Part shown: positions 1-9,416 of the stretch, in pieces
Position numbering within the stretch: the first letter of the stretch is position 1
Layout: each line of letters opens with the position of its first letter
NCBI RefSeq assembly: GCF_050337105.1
Contig: NZ_JAKJSQ010000015.1
Location: 8,154 to 72,153 of the forward strand
Origin: Aliivibrio_A kagoshimensis
GTDB taxonomy: Bacteria; Pseudomonadota; Gammaproteobacteria; Enterobacterales; Vibrionaceae
DNA: 64,000 nucleotides
Direction of reading: 5' to 3'
The notes under the pieces: generated by a model
The model's database searches: none
The model's input: only the letters and a program-made list of their open reading frames with translations
Told to the model about the DNA's origin: nothing
Program-made: the position numbers and the translations under genes

Positions 1-87
1 GCTTAACAGTGACACTCTCATTTTTTGCTGCACAACTGGAAACTAAACTCGGCGCTCAATGGCGCTCATTATAGGGAGATATCAATT

Positions 88-876
88 ATGTTACGCTTTT
101 ACGCTTTATTATGCTTTGTACTACTTACCTTCTCGTCTCACTCTTTCGCAGCATCTGCGTTAGAAGAGATGCAAGAGCGAGGGGTTATCAAAGTTGGAAT
201 GTCAACGTTTGTCCCTTGGGCAATGCGCAATAGCCAAGGTGAACTGATCGGTTTTGAAATTGACGTCGCCAATCGGCTTGCAAAAGATACGGGGTTAAAG
301 GTTCAATTTGTCCCTACCGCTTGGGATGGCATCATTCCTTCTCTGCATGGTAAAAAATTTGATGTTATCATCGGGGGTATGACCATCACAGAAGAACGCG
401 CTAAAAGTGTCTTATTTACCTCACCCTACTCGCACTCTGGTACTAAAGTCGCCGTTAATAAATCTCTACTACCCGATGTGACCGAAATGAGCCAGCTTAA
501 CTCTCGAAAGTTTAAGATTGCCGTTAGGCGTGGTACCGTCGCCGTTACAGCAGCAAAAAAACATTTTCCAAAGGCAAAATTACTGCAATTTGATGACGAT
601 GCTCAGGCTTTTCAAGAAGTGTTGAACAGCAATGCCCATGCAGTGATTGCCTCTACACCAAAGCCAGAACAGGAATCGATTACCTATTCCGCGATCCTTT
701 ACCTTCCTTTTACTCAAAGTCTGTCCCAGGGTAACGAAGCTTTTGCTGTACGATTAGGTGAAGAGGATAAAAAACATTTCTTCAATGAGTGGATACAAGC
801 ACGTACCGACGATGGGTGGTTACAACAACGCTATGACTACTGGTTTACCACATTAGATTGGCAAGATCAGCTCTAA
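88..876 (+). CDS. Amino-acid ABC transporter substrate-binding protein
   Basis: This is a periplasmic solute-binding protein of the polar amino-acid family (SBP_bac_3). An N-terminal signal peptide of about 20 residues ends near SHSFAA, and a two-lobed binding domain fills the rest, with the typical segments VGMSTFVPWA, GFEIDVANRLA and GGMTITEERA. The ATG at 88 is chosen because it begins the signal peptide and has GGGAG upstream; an in-frame ATG at 25 would add 21 residues in front of the signal. The mature size (about 240 residues) is normal. The permease gene follows 31 bases later. The ligand (an amino acid or opine) cannot be told from sequence. The matching ATPase is not in the window and may lie upstream. 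Confidence 0.88.
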   Translation: MLRFYALLCFVLLTFSSHSFAASALEEMQERGVIKVGMSTFVPWAMRNSQGELIGFEIDVANRLAKDTGLKVQFVPTAWDGIIPSLHGKKFDVIIGGMTITEERAKSVLFTSPYSHSGTKVAVNKSLLPDVTEMSQLNSRKFKIAVRRGTVAVTAAKKHFPKAKLLQFDDDAQAFQEVLNSNAHAVIASTPKPEQESITYSAILYLPFTQSLSQGNEAFAVRLGEEDKKHFFNEWIQARTDDGWLQQRYDYWFTTLDWQDQL

Positions 877-907
877 CTCACCACTTAGCGGCCACTAGAG
901 GAATGCA

Positions 908-1777
908 ATGAGTAAGTTTACATTCAACAGGTTAGACCTTATTGTCTTCACTCTTTTGGCTGTCGTTAGTTATTGGTTTTACTACCGCTCTTCAGTCAGC
1001 TTAAATTATCACTGGCATTGGTTGGAAGCCGTGCATCTCATTTTCACCCCAAGTGCTAACAACAGCATGCCCTATTTTTTCCAAGGACTTCTGTCAACGA
1101 TTAGACTCAGTTTATGGGGGATGGTTTTTGCTGCGACACTTGGATTACTTGTAGGTATTGCTCGATTATCTTCAGTCTCGTTTATACGACGATTAGCAAC
1201 TGCCTATGTACAATTAATACGTAACATCCCACCTTTAGTGTTTGTATTTATCTTCTATTTCTTTATTTCAAATCAACTGATACCCGTTATGGGTTTAGAG
1301 AACCTATTGCGCTATCATCATGGTGACATACATCCACTGCAATCATTCCTTTTTGGACCGGCTCAATTGTGGGAGAACCTCATTTCCGGAGTGTTATGCG
1401 TAGGACTGATCTCCGCAGCATATATTGCAGAAATTGTTCGATCAGGATTTGAAGCAGTGCCTAAAGGACAGTGGGAAGCGTCACAATCACTAGGTTTATC
1501 ACGCTGGTCACGTTTTCGTTTTATCATTGCCCCACAAGTTTTAACGGCAATCGTACCTGCCTTAGCTGGACAGTTTATCTCTTTAGTCAAAGACTCTTCA
1601 ATCATATCCCTTATCTCTATTCAAGAGCTTACCTTTGTCGGTACTGAAATCGCTAACTCATCAGGTATGATTTTTGAGATCTGGTTATTAGTTGGTTTAG
1701 GATACCTTATTCTCTGCTTACTATTATCTCTGTGCTTCTCCTACATTGAACACAGAAGTTCTCGTCACCTTCACTAA
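908..1777 (+). CDS. Amino-acid ABC transporter permease (HisM/GlnP type)
   Basis: This is an inner-membrane permease of the polar amino-acid ABC family, 289 residues. The N-terminal part holds one membrane helix and a hydrophilic stretch. The core carries the HisMQ signatures: QGLLSTIRLSLWGM at the start of the permease domain, then YVQLIRNIPPLV, and the EAA loop around EASQSLGLSRWSRFRFIIAPQ that contacts the ATPase. It lies 31 bases after the binding protein and is presumably co-transcribed. No nucleotide-binding partner follows, because the next gene is an outer-membrane protein, so the ATPase must be encoded upstream of the window or elsewhere. Confidence 0.88.
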   Translation: MSKFTFNRLDLIVFTLLAVVSYWFYYRSSVSLNYHWHWLEAVHLIFTPSANNSMPYFFQGLLSTIRLSLWGMVFAATLGLLVGIARLSSVSFIRRLATAYVQLIRNIPPLVFVFIFYFFISNQLIPVMGLENLLRYHHGDIHPLQSFLFGPAQLWENLISGVLCVGLISAAYIAEIVRSGFEAVPKGQWEASQSLGLSRWSRFRFIIAPQVLTAIVPALAGQFISLVKDSSIISLISIQELTFVGTEIANSSGMIFEIWLLVGLGYLILCLLLSLCFSYIEHRSSRHLH

Positions 1778-1916
1778 GTACACACTGCATCCTTGATTAC
1801 TTACATGATTTCGTTATTATATTTACTTATTGTGGCTTGTTTATTGCTTACTTAATCTTAGCTTTTTCTTGTAACGTCAATTTGACACACTTTCATTCAC
1901 CTAAACGGAATTACTT

Positions 1917-2462
1917 ATGCTTGTAAGGCCAATTAAATTACTCTCCCCATGTATTCTTGGGGCCTCACTACTCTGTTCAAATTCTGTATTGGCTGAAAAT
2001 TTTAGCTATAACTTCATCGAAGCTCGAATTGGTGGAAGCCCTTCTACTTTTGGCGGGCAAATGAGTGGTTATATCACTGAAAATTCACATTTTATTGCCA
2101 AAATGGATTCAGAGTTCTCAGGAGATTGGGACTTGGCAGTTGGAGCTGGATTTAATGGTCCATTGAATGAATTTAGTGATCTTACTGGTCAGCTTCTGCT
2201 GCACAATGTAAAAAGCAGTGGCAGTGATAAGGTCGGTGACGAAAATATGACCGAGTTAAATGTTGGCCTTAGGGCTTGGATTTTACCTCAAATGGAAGTG
2301 GGTGGCAGCATCGGTCAATTAATTGACAGTGATGAGTCACAGACGATTGGTAGTGCGCATTTTCGTTTCCACTCAACCGATCAACTCTCAGTGGGTGCTG
2401 CAATGAAATTTCATGGCGTTTATGGTTCACAAGTAATAATGACCGCTCGATTTCTCTACTAG
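1917..2462 (+). CDS. Small outer-membrane beta-barrel protein (YfaZ-like)
   Basis: The product is 181 residues with a signal peptide ending near VLAEN. The rest shows alternating hydrophobic/polar strands rich in Gly and Ser (LDLAVGAGF, LNVGLRAW, MEVGGSIGQL) and ends in an aromatic residue (RFLY), as integral outer-membrane barrels do. This resembles YfaZ-type small porin-like proteins. The exact family is inferred from pattern, not from a search. A GGA-containing ribosome site precedes the ATG. The gene stands alone, with a 139-base gap from the transporter and a strong terminator after its stop. The function is unknown. Confidence 0.6.
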   Translation: MLVRPIKLLSPCILGASLLCSNSVLAENFSYNFIEARIGGSPSTFGGQMSGYITENSHFIAKMDSEFSGDWDLAVGAGFNGPLNEFSDLTGQLLLHNVKSSGSDKVGDENMTELNVGLRAWILPQMEVGGSIGQLIDSDESQTIGSAHFRFHSTDQLSVGAAMKFHGVYGSQVIMTARFLY

Positions 2463-2494
2463 ATTAGCGCCATTTCAACAGCAAAGGCATGCAT

Positions 2495-2525
2495 AAAAAA
2501 GGGCTTGATGATTCAAGCCCTTTTT
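2495..2525. terminator. Bidirectional rho-independent terminator
   Basis: GGGCTTGA-TGAT-TCAAGCCC forms a perfect 8-bp stem flanked by an A-run on one side and a T-run on the other. It can therefore end transcription from both converging genes. Confidence 0.9.
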
Positions 2526-2527
2526 CG

Positions 2528-3217
2528 TTATTTTTTTTCAACTTTGGGTTGAACAAAACTTTTACTGACATCGACCACTGCAATGTCTCGGAAGAAGCTA
2601 CGGCCCATTAATAGACCGTAATTAAGGTGCGAACGATCGGTTAGAGTAAACTCAGTTTCAACCTTTACATCCCCTAATTGAATCCATGCTAAAACAATTG
2701 GCCTCTCTTGCACTTTATCAGTATTTGAAGACTGTTTAATCTTAACCCAGCGGCTTACTGGCAAAGCGATCTCTTCAGAGTTTTTCTCATTGTGAGCCAG
2801 TTTAAATTTAACCCAGTCTTTACCGTCACGCTCAAAGGTCACTATATCGATTGCGCTAGCAGAAGAGGTTGTTGCACCTGTATCGATTCGTGCTTTTACA
2901 CTGTGGTTTAACCCTTTAATGTAAACCCACTCCTCTTCACCCAAGATGAGCTTCCCCTCTTTCGTTTTTAACCTTTTAGCCGGTTTCTCAAGTTTAACTA
3001 TAGGCTTTGACTCTTTCGGTTTGTCGACAACCACTGGCTCATCATTGCGAATCTGTTCAGCTTCAGTGATGACATTATCTGGAACAACTTCACTTGGTTC
3101 AGATTTTTCCATCTCCACGGTTTCTATGTCTGTTTTTTTCACTTCTTGCTGATCATTCGTCAACGTCACACACCCTACTAATATCATTGGGAGTGTCAGG
3201 ATTAGCCATCTATTCAT
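2528..3217 (-). CDS. Retropepsin-like aspartic protease lipoprotein (Zn_protease/RloA family)
   Basis: This is a 229-residue lipoprotein: the signal ends in LVGC, giving a lipidated Cys at about residue 16. Residues 18-80 are a charged, Lys/Glu-rich linker. The C-terminal domain (about 90-225) is the retropepsin-like 'ATP-dependent zinc protease' family (PF05618), recognised by KARIDTGATTSSASA, in which the DTGA is the catalytic aspartate motif, and by the later LLMGRSFFRD. Proteins of this family are single-domain pepsin-like folds, often near RimK, which is absent here. A GGAATAAGC ribosome site precedes the ATG. The substrate is unknown; the lipobox places it at the cell envelope. Confidence 0.75.
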   Translation of the reverse strand: MNRWLILTLPMILVGCVTLTNDQQEVKKTDIETVEMEKSEPSEVVPDNVITEAEQIRNDEPVVVDKPKESKPIVKLEKPAKRLKTKEGKLILGEEEWVYIKGLNHSVKARIDTGATTSSASAIDIVTFERDGKDWVKFKLAHNEKNSEEIALPVSRWVKIKQSSNTDKVQERPIVLAWIQLGDVKVETEFTLTDRSHLNYGLLMGRSFFRDIAVVDVSKSFVQPKVEKK

Positions 3218-3238
3218 TGCTTATTCCTACTTGTTTAA

Positions 3239-4426
3239 TCAATAATTTGAAACGCTAGCCAGTGCCTTTGCTACGTAATCAATATGCTGTTCTTGAAGAC
3301 CCGCAATATTAATTCGCCCATCACCTACCGCGTAGATACCATAGTCAGTTTTAAGCTGTGTCATCTGTTCTGGAGAGAACCCCGTAACCGTGAACATACC
3401 TTTGTGCCCATTAATGAAATCGAACTTATTACTGTTGGTTTCAATTTGTAAGGCAGAAGTTAGCTGAGAACGCAAAGAGATCAGACGTCCATGCATCTGC
3501 TCTAACTCTTCTTTCCAAATCGTTGTCAATGTTTGGTCTGTCAAAATTTTACCGACGATAGCAGCACCATGATCTGGCGGCATCGTATAAGTCGCACGCG
3601 CCATTTGCAGCAGTTGTCCTTTGGCTTTTTGAGCTAACTCTGGATTCTGACCAACCACGATAGCGGCACCAGTTCGCTCCCGATACAACCCAAAATTCTT
3701 CGAGCAAGAAGTCGCGATAAACATCTGTTCAACACGATCAGCCATGTAGCGCATTCCTGCAGCATCCGCGTCTAATCCGTCACCAAAACCCTGGTAGGCA
3801 ATATCAACAAATGGAGTGAATCCATTTTTAAGCACCAGATCAGTAATGGTCTTCCATGCTTCTAACTCAATATCAGCCCCAGTTGGGTTGTGACAGCAAC
3901 CGTGAAGAAGAACGACGTCTTTTGGTCCTGCATGAGCAAGATCACGGAGTAGTAATTCAGTATCAACGCGTTTCGTTTTCGGGCAGAAGTAATGATATTG
4001 TCGAACTTTCAGTCCTGCCGCTTCCATTACCGGTTTGTGATTCACGTAACTCGGGTTGCTGATCCAAATCGTCGTATCAGGTTGAGCGAGTTTAATTAAA
4101 TCACCCAGCATACGAAGTGCACCACTAGCTCCAGGAGTCTGTATTGCCGATAAGCGAGAGTAAGCAGACGTGTCCTTTAGCATCAGATCAACCATACTTT
4201 GGTTAAATATTTCGCAACCAGCAAGACCTACATACGCTTTGGTTGTCTGCTCTGCAAGTACCTGACTATTTGCCATCTGTACGGCTTTCATGATGGGAGT
4301 AATTCCCGTGTTATCACGGTAAACCCCAATTCCGAGATCCACTTTATCTGCTCTGGTATCATTTCGATAATCAATAGAGAGCGACAAAATCGGGTCTTGA
4401 AGTGGTTTTGGCAAGTTGCTTAGCAT
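3239..4426 (-). CDS. Aspartate/aromatic amino-acid aminotransferase (class I)
   Basis: This is a PLP enzyme of the AspC/TyrB subgroup, about 395 residues. Signatures seen are DLGIGVYRDNTG near the N-terminus, LLHGCCHNPTGAD (substrate and cofactor binding) and the PLP lysine in SCSKNFGLYRERTGA. The start at 4426 gives the family's usual N-terminus (MLSNLPKP) and has AAGGA upstream. An in-frame start at 4522 would add 32 residues not typical of the family. The enzyme exchanges amino groups between aspartate or aromatic amino acids and 2-oxoglutarate. It is divergent from oppA. AspC and TyrB cannot be separated by eye. Confidence 0.9.
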   Translation of the reverse strand: MLSNLPKPLQDPILSLSIDYRNDTRADKVDLGIGVYRDNTGITPIMKAVQMANSQVLAEQTTKAYVGLAGCEIFNQSMVDLMLKDTSAYSRLSAIQTPGASGALRMLGDLIKLAQPDTTIWISNPSYVNHKPVMEAAGLKVRQYHYFCPKTKRVDTELLLRDLAHAGPKDVVLLHGCCHNPTGADIELEAWKTITDLVLKNGFTPFVDIAYQGFGDGLDADAAGMRYMADRVEQMFIATSCSKNFGLYRERTGAAIVVGQNPELAQKAKGQLLQMARATYTMPPDHGAAIVGKILTDQTLTTIWKEELEQMHGRLISLRSQLTSALQIETNSNKFDFINGHKGMFTVTGFSPEQMTQLKTDYGIYAVGDGRINIAGLQEQHIDYVAKALASVSNY

Positions 4427-4803
4427 GTAAATCATATCCTTATGGTAGAAACTGTTAATACGGTACCATTTGATGTCACAAAAATCACCTCTACACTGCC
4501 ATTTCACCGCTGTTTTGGACAAATTTTATTAATTAATTGTTAATTGTATCGATTAGAAACTGCACTCTGACGAAATAAACGGCATGCAAGGAAATGTTTC
4601 ATTTATCCTACTTATGTTTACTTTTCAATAATCTCTTTGCAACAACGGTTACATTTTCATTGATTCGCGTCCTATGTTGCATAATTGTAAATAAACGTTG
4701 ATGGAATATTTTATACAATATACTGTGTATGCGCATCATAAGGAAATATACAGACATTGTAGTTCGTATCAAACGAACTATTACTAGGACATCGAGGAAG
4801 ATT
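4427..4803. promoter_or_regulatory. Divergent intergenic region, aminotransferase / oppA
   Basis: This 377-base AT-rich stretch must hold the promoters of both genes. Near 4698-4730 the sequence TTGATG followed by overlapping TACAAT/TATACT is a promoter-like patch facing oppA, but the spacings are not ideal. GAGGAAG lies just before the oppA ATG. I see no convincing gene or TyrR palindrome. Confidence 0.4.
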
Positions 4804-6414
4804 ATGAAACTTTGTAAACCACTTTTTTCAGCAGTCATACTCTCATGCGTGCTAAGCACCAATACTTTCGCCAAGCCTTACCCTACGGGAACAGTGCTAG
4901 CTGAAAAACAAGAGATTACACTTAACAATGGCAATGAAGTAACCTCCATTGACCCTGCAAAACAAGCCGCTGAGCCTGCTTTTAACCTTGGTCGTGACCT
5001 GTTTGAGGGCTTAACCACGCAGGACAAACAAGGGCGTACTATTCCAGGCATTGCCAAAAGCTGGGATGTTAATAGCGATAACACCGTGTATACATTCACC
5101 TTACGTGACTCTGTTTGGTCGAATGGCCAACCTCTTACCGCTGACGATTTTGTTTATAGCTGGCAACGTCTGATTGATCCAAATACAGCGTCTCCATATG
5201 CATGGTTCGCGGCGATACCTGGCATTAAAAACTCAGCCATGATCATGGATGGTAAAATGGCAGCCGATCAGTTGGGTGTTAAGGCATTAGATAAGAACAC
5301 CTTTGAAGTGACACTTGAAAAACCTGTTCCTTTCTTTGTAAAGCTGCTTAGCCACCCGGTACTTGCTCCAGTACACAAAGGAACCGTTGAGAAATTTGGT
5401 AACGAGTGGACTCAACCAGGCAATATCGTCACCAACGGTGCATTCACTGTTAAAGAGTGGAAAGTGAATGAGAAAATGGTCATGACTAAAAACAGCCACT
5501 ACTGGGATGCTGATAATGTCGTGCTAAATAAAATCACATGGTTACCAATTGGTGATGCTAACGTCTCACTCAACCGTTTCTTAGCGGGTGAAATTGACGA
5601 AGCCACTTCAATTCCTGCCGCACAAAAGAACAAGTTGCTAAAAGCACACCCAGAGATGGTCAGAGAGACTGGTGCTTCTTTAGGCTCTACCTTCTACTAC
5701 CTAAATACAGCTAAAGGGCCGACCAAAGATCTGCGCGTTCGTAAAGCACTCTCTTTTGCTATCGACCGTAATATCATCACTAAAGCTGTCGTGAAAAACG
5801 GTGGTATTCCAATGTTTACGCTTGTCCCACCACAAACTGATGGATTCAAGAGCTTTGAACCTGAGTTTGCAACCTGGTCTCAAAAACAACGTAACGCAAA
5901 AGCCAAAGAGCTTATTGCTGAAGCGGGTTACGGCAAAAGCAACCCACTTAAGCTGACATTTACTACACCGACTTTCTCTACTGATGTCAAAATGGCAACC
6001 GCAATGGTAGGTATGTGGAAAAGTGTTTTAGGTGCACAAGTTGAAATTAAGCAGCTTGAACCTAAAGTATTTTACTCACTGAAAGATCCTGGCAACATCA
6101 ACCGTGGTGGTTGGACAGCAGATTATAATGAAGCCTCTACTTGGTTGGATATCTTTGTTTCAACCGGTGAATATAACGACTCTAAATACAACAATCCTAA
6201 ATACGATATGTTGATGAAAAGTTCGAAAACTCTTACGGATCCTTCTCAAGAGTACATTCAAGCTGAAACGCATCTGATCAATGATATGGCAATTATCCCA
6301 CTTTACCGTAACGGTGATAACAAATATCTGAGTAACCCTAAAGTCGGTGGTTATGAGCGCTCTAACCCAGAAAACTCCTTCTATCGTAAAAATGTTTACA
6401 TCATCGCAAAATAA
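4804..6414 (+). CDS. oppA: Oligopeptide-binding protein OppA
   Basis: This is the periplasmic peptide-binding protein of the Opp ABC importer, about 536 residues from the chosen ATG, which begins the signal peptide (MKLCKPLF...NTFA) and is preceded by GAGGAAG. An upstream in-frame ATG at 4729 is rejected because it would bury the signal. Family segments are NGNEVTSIDPAK, GLTTQDKQGRTIPGIAKSW, LTADDFVYSWQRL and the late GGWTADYNEASTWLDIF. Length and order match OppA. It heads oppABCDF. A 28-nt hairpin separates it from oppB and probably lets oppA mRNA accumulate above the membrane genes. Confidence 0.95.
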   Translation: MKLCKPLFSAVILSCVLSTNTFAKPYPTGTVLAEKQEITLNNGNEVTSIDPAKQAAEPAFNLGRDLFEGLTTQDKQGRTIPGIAKSWDVNSDNTVYTFTLRDSVWSNGQPLTADDFVYSWQRLIDPNTASPYAWFAAIPGIKNSAMIMDGKMAADQLGVKALDKNTFEVTLEKPVPFFVKLLSHPVLAPVHKGTVEKFGNEWTQPGNIVTNGAFTVKEWKVNEKMVMTKNSHYWDADNVVLNKITWLPIGDANVSLNRFLAGEIDEATSIPAAQKNKLLKAHPEMVRETGASLGSTFYYLNTAKGPTKDLRVRKALSFAIDRNIITKAVVKNGGIPMFTLVPPQTDGFKSFEPEFATWSQKQRNAKAKELIAEAGYGKSNPLKLTFTTPTFSTDVKMATAMVGMWKSVLGAQVEIKQLEPKVFYSLKDPGNINRGGWTADYNEASTWLDIFVSTGEYNDSKYNNPKYDMLMKSSKTLTDPSQEYIQAETHLINDMAIIPLYRNGDNKYLSNPKVGGYERSNPENSFYRKNVYIIAK

Positions 6415-6423
6415 TACGTAACC

Positions 6424-6451
6424 ACAGTCACTGACGTTAGTCAGTGACTGT
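6424..6451 (+). terminator. oppA-oppB intercistronic hairpin
   Basis: ACAGTCACTGAC-GTTA-GTCAGTGACTGT is a perfect 12-bp stem with a 4-base loop, ten bases after the oppA stop. No T-run follows, so it looks like an mRNA-stabilising or partial-termination hairpin rather than a full terminator. Confidence 0.7.
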
Positions 6452-6542
6452 CACTACTTCCGACGCTCTGATTTTTTCTCAAACCAATCAGTAGCAGAGC
6501 CTTAAGTTCCATGTAATTTGTAATCTGTATTGTAGGAATATT

Positions 6543-7463
6543 ATGCTGTCATATATTGCCCGTAGATTGTTAGTGGCGATCCCAACGCTGCTCTTTATCG
6601 CATTAGTCTCATTTTGGCTGATGCACATTGCTCCCGGTGGACCGTTTGATATGGAAAGGCCTATGCCTGAAATCGTCCGCGCTAATATCGAGGCAAAATT
6701 TCATCTTAACGAACCTTTTTTCGTCCAATTCATTATCTATATATCTAACTTTGTTCAAGGCGATCTTGGGCCAAGTTTCGTTTACCATGACTTCACCGTC
6801 ACTCAACTAGTTTCGCAATCATGGCCTGTATCTGCAATTTTAGGCGCGCTATCTTTCGCTATTGCTGTTCCGTTAGGCATGCTATTTGGCACCATAGCCG
6901 CCCTTAACAGAAACAGTCGTTTGGACTACATGTTAATGTCCCTTTCCATGACGGGTGTAGTGATACCAGCCTTCGTGCTCGCTCCAATACTCGTAACCAT
7001 TTTTTCTATTCATCTTGGCCTGCTCCCTGCTGGTGGCTGGGAAGGAGGGAAAATCCCCTATTTGATATTGCCAGTGATCAGTTTAGCCATTGGCTCTATT
7101 GCCAGCATTGCTAGGGTGATGCGTGGTGCAATGATTGAAACCTTAAACCAACCCTACATCAGAACGGCCAAAGCAAAGGGTTTATCGACCTCATACATAT
7201 TATTTCACCATGCACTCAGACCGTCACTCATTCCTGTAGTAGCAATGCTTGGTCCTAGTTTCGTATCGGTCATCACAGGATCAGTCATCATTGACATCTT
7301 CTTTAGTACCGGTGGTATGGGTCAACACTTTGTTTCAGGTGCCCTTAACCGTGATTATGGTTTAGTAATGGGAATTACTCTTATCGTCGCCACACTGACC
7401 ATCCTGTTTAATTTAATCGTTGATCTGCTTTATACGATCATCGATCCTCGAATTCGTCTGTAG
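6543..7463 (+). CDS. oppB: Oligopeptide ABC transporter permease OppB
   Basis: This is an inner-membrane permease of the peptide ABC importer, 306 residues, the standard OppB length. The N-terminal helix MLSYIARRLLVAIPTLLF is the family hallmark. The motif IARVMRGAMIETLNQPYIRTAKAKGLS is the EAA loop that docks on the ATPases. Six hydrophobic segments are visible. The ribosome site AGGAATATT precedes the ATG. The gene follows oppA after a hairpin-containing gap and is followed nine bases later by oppC. Confidence 0.95.
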   Translation: MLSYIARRLLVAIPTLLFIALVSFWLMHIAPGGPFDMERPMPEIVRANIEAKFHLNEPFFVQFIIYISNFVQGDLGPSFVYHDFTVTQLVSQSWPVSAILGALSFAIAVPLGMLFGTIAALNRNSRLDYMLMSLSMTGVVIPAFVLAPILVTIFSIHLGLLPAGGWEGGKIPYLILPVISLAIGSIASIARVMRGAMIETLNQPYIRTAKAKGLSTSYILFHHALRPSLIPVVAMLGPSFVSVITGSVIIDIFFSTGGMGQHFVSGALNRDYGLVMGITLIVATLTILFNLIVDLLYTIIDPRIRL

Positions 7464-7472
7464 GATTTCATT

Positions 7473-8402
7473 ATGTTAACCAAGAAAATTGACGCTTCAG
7501 TTCTTACTGACAATCTAGCAAACTCGATCGATGCGATTGAAGGTAGAAGTCTATGGCAAGACGCATGGATGCGTTTTAAGAAAAACCGTGCAGCAATGGT
7601 TTCTGTGTTTATCTTAGCGTTTATCGTTTTATGTATCACATTTGGTCCAATGCTCTCCAATTTCGCTCACGATGAGATTGACTGGGAGGTTATCTCTGAT
7701 CCTTACGAACTCGGTAAACCCTCGTTCGAATCCGGTCACTATTTCGGCACCGATGACCTAGGGCAAGATATCTTTGCTCGCACAATGAATGGAGGTCGCT
7801 TATCCATTATGGTTGGTTTCATGGGCGCACTAGTCGCCGTTACGATTGGGACCTTATGGGGAAGTGTTTCTGGCTTTATTGGCGGTGCGTTAGACAGTGT
7901 AATGATGAGAATTATTGAAGTCTTAGATTCAGTACCTTTCATGTTCATGGTCATTCTGTTTGTTACTCTATTTGGGAATAATATTTACTTAATTTTTATC
8001 GTTATAGGTATGGTTTCCTGGCTTGGTATTGCCCGAGTCGTTCGAGGGGTAACTTTCAGTTTAAAGAAAAGAGAGTTTATTGAAGCGGCTCACTCTATCG
8101 GTGTTTCTAATACACGCATTGTCTTGCGACACATCATGCCAAATGTTTTGGGTATCGTGATGGTCTACTCCTCACTAATGGTCCCTGGTTTTATCATGTT
8201 TGAGTCCTTCTTGAGCTTTTTAGGACTTGGCGTTCAGCCACCTGATACAAGTTGGGGAGTTCTTATTTCTGCCGGTGCAAAAACCATTGATGTGGCTATT
8301 TGGCAGTTAATTTTTCCTTCAATATTTTTAGTCACGACCCTATTTTGTTTTAATTTTATTGGCGATGGTTTACGCGATGCCCTCGACCCGAAAGATCGTT
8401 AA
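7473..8402 (+). CDS. oppC: Oligopeptide ABC transporter permease OppC
   Basis: This is the second inner-membrane permease of Opp, 309 residues. It has a cytoplasmic N-terminus (about 35 residues), then the OppC-type first helix and a periplasmic stretch with HYFGTDDLGQDIFARTMNGGRLS, the diagnostic OppC/DppC segment. The EAA loop is around KREFIEAAHSIGVSNTRIVLRHIMPN. AGGATTTCATT is the ribosome site. It pairs with OppB to form the translocation pore. Confidence 0.95.
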   Translation: MLTKKIDASVLTDNLANSIDAIEGRSLWQDAWMRFKKNRAAMVSVFILAFIVLCITFGPMLSNFAHDEIDWEVISDPYELGKPSFESGHYFGTDDLGQDIFARTMNGGRLSIMVGFMGALVAVTIGTLWGSVSGFIGGALDSVMMRIIEVLDSVPFMFMVILFVTLFGNNIYLIFIVIGMVSWLGIARVVRGVTFSLKKREFIEAAHSIGVSNTRIVLRHIMPNVLGIVMVYSSLMVPGFIMFESFLSFLGLGVQPPDTSWGVLISAGAKTIDVAIWQLIFPSIFLVTTLFCFNFIGDGLRDALDPKDR

Positions 8403-8411
8403 GGAGCAATC

Positions 8412-9416
8412 ATGAGTATTTTAACTGTTAACAACATGAACGTACGCTTTCAAACTCAAGATGGACTCGTACAAGCAGTATCGGACCTTTCGTTTTCTAT
8501 TCAACCAGGGGAAACATTAGGCATAGTGGGTGAATCAGGTTCAGGTAAAAGCCAATCTGTTTTTGCCCTAATGGGATTAACTGCAGATAACGGCATTGTC
8601 AGTGGTGACGCTCTTTTCCACGGCAAAAACTTACTGGAGATGAGTAAAAAGGAGTTAAATCGAATTCGCGCTGAAAAAATCGGCATGATCTTTCAAGATC
8701 CTATGAATTCACTCAACCCTTTTATGAAAATTGGTAAGCAGCTAACCGAAGTATTGTGCAAACATAAAGGAATGAGTCTAAAAGAGGCAACCACAATCTC
8801 TATACAGATGCTGGATGCCGTTCGTATTCCTTCTGCACAAACTCGTATGTCACAATATCCCCATGAGCTCTCTGGTGGGATGCGTCAGCGAGTCATGATT
8901 GCGATGGCACTTTTGTGTAAGCCCGAGCTAATCATTGCTGATGAACCAACAACCGCGCTTGATGTTACCGTGCAAGCGCAGATCTTAACCCTACTGCGCG
9001 ATCTTCAATCTGATTTTAACACGGCCATTTTATTAATTACGCATGACATGGGTGTTGTGGCCGAAATGTGCGACCGAGTGTTGGTGATGTATGGGGGCCG
9101 ACGCATGGAACAAGCCGGTATTAATTCCTTATTTGAAAGCCCTAATCACCCTTACACTCAAGGCCTTCTCACCGCAATTCCGTCTATTTACGATGATATC
9201 GATAGATTAAAAACCATTGCCGGTAATCCACCCAGTGCGCTAATAAACGCACAAGGTTGCCCGTTTTATGAGCGTTGTAATTCCGCTTCAGAAATCTGTA
9301 AAAAAGAGATGCCTGAGTTTGTCAATGTGAATGAGCAGCAAGCATTAGCCTGTCACGCATACTCTCCTGTTTCTGCGGTCGTTTCGTCGCCAATACTTTC
9401 GGAAAAAATAGCATGA
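8412..9416 (+). CDS. oppD: Oligopeptide ABC transporter ATP-binding protein OppD
   Basis: This is a cytoplasmic ATPase of the peptide importer, 334 residues. The Walker A motif is GESGSGKS at about residues 40-47, the signature is ELSGGMRQR, and Walker B is LIIADEPTTALD. The C-terminal oligopeptide domain has a cysteine cluster (CPFYERC...C...C) typical of OppD/DppD. It is preceded by AAGGAGCAATC. It overlaps oppF by 4 bases (ATGA), implying coupled translation. Confidence 0.95.
   Translation: MSILTVNNMNVRFQTQDGLVQAVSDLSFSIQPGETLGIVGESGSGKSQSVFALMGLTADNGIVSGDALFHGKNLLEMSKKELNRIRAEKIGMIFQDPMNSLNPFMKIGKQLTEVLCKHKGMSLKEATTISIQMLDAVRIPSAQTRMSQYPHELSGGMRQRVMIAMALLCKPELIIADEPTTALDVTVQAQILTLLRDLQSDFNTAILLITHDMGVVAEMCDRVLVMYGGRRMEQAGINSLFESPNHPYTQGLLTAIPSIYDDIDRLKTIAGNPPSALINAQGCPFYERCNSASEICKKEMPEFVNVNEQQALACHAYSPVSAVVSSPILSEKIA

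Noticed and set aside
7724..7738. GTTCGAATCC, identical to a tRNA T-loop core
   Set aside because: It lies inside oppC coding sequence with no acceptor stem, D-arm or anticodon arm around it.
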